From: Isoetes taiwanensis
Taxonomy: Eukaryota > Streptophyta > Lycopodiopsida > Isoetales > Isoetaceae
Length of the DNA: 64,000 nt
NCBI GenBank assembly: GCA_021234155.1
Contig: JAJEKV010000002.1
Coordinates: forward strand, 25,598,617-25,662,616
Direction: 5' to 3'
Below the pieces are notes generated by a model. That model saw only the letters and a list, made by a program, of their open reading frames with translations, was not told the origin of the DNA and did no database searches. Below are positions 61,151 to 64,000 of the stretch, in pieces. Positions within the stretch are counted from its first letter, which is position 1. Each line of letters begins with the position of its first letter. Both the position numbers and the translations under genes were made by a program.

Positions 61151-64000
<2,850 letters not shown>

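Overview
This window looks like nuclear DNA of a land plant with a large, repeat-rich genome. The evidence is one intact plant-type amino-acid transporter gene with spliced exons, pieces of a plant DUF599 membrane-protein gene and a sulfiredoxin gene, plant LRR-type gene fragments, and a dense set of decayed Ty3/gypsy, Ty1/copia and LINE elements. I saw no rRNA, no CRISPR array and no prokaryotic operon structure. The lineage below land plants cannot be fixed from the sequence alone. Reading was by eye, with no alignments run.

Layout. 1-13 kb is retroelement ground: two related LTRs at the left edge, heads of a TGTGACGTTCC-type LTR family on the minus strand, a tRNA-like SINE pair, a DIRS-like reverse-transcriptase relic (10.5-11.2 kb) and a copia RT/RNase H relic with its 3' LTR (11.6-12.75 kb). 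14.2-17.7 kb (+) holds an LHT/AATL-type amino-acid permease in 8 exons that join without a frame break into 457 codons. It carries a dead tandem copy of exon 7. 20.5-21.7 kb (-) holds two sulfiredoxin exons placed just downstream of a DUF599 C-terminal exon. The sulfiredoxin exon carrying the catalytic cysteine was not found. 25.4-27.3 kb (-) is a LINE relic.

27.4-49.1 kb is a single chromodomain-bearing gypsy element (chromovirus) in + orientation: 5' LTR, Met-tRNA primer site, gag, protease, RT, RNase H, integrase, chromodomain and a truncated 3' LTR. It has been opened by two large insertions. The first (29.1-33.0 kb) carries an LRR resistance-gene fragment antisense. The second (about 37.36-47.28 kb) separates integrase from chromodomain. 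It contains a 5'-truncated LINE with a clear 17-bp target duplication and a 4.2-kb block bounded by a perfect 25-bp inverted repeat. That block holds a G-rich array, a broken LRR receptor fragment, a spliced-looking exon and about 13 tandem copies of a palindromic repeat. At 49.13 kb the 3' LTR joins a 3'-truncated copia element (minus) with gag, zinc knuckle, protease and integrase start.

51-64 kb has no recognised gene. It holds two possible exons of an unrecognised minus-strand gene (53.3 and 54.8-55.0 kb) around a 0.69-kb duplication, two long AT microsatellites, two GA tracts of about 110 bp, a GC-rich block and several short tandem or hairpin repeats. Only the transporter can be defended as an intact functional gene.
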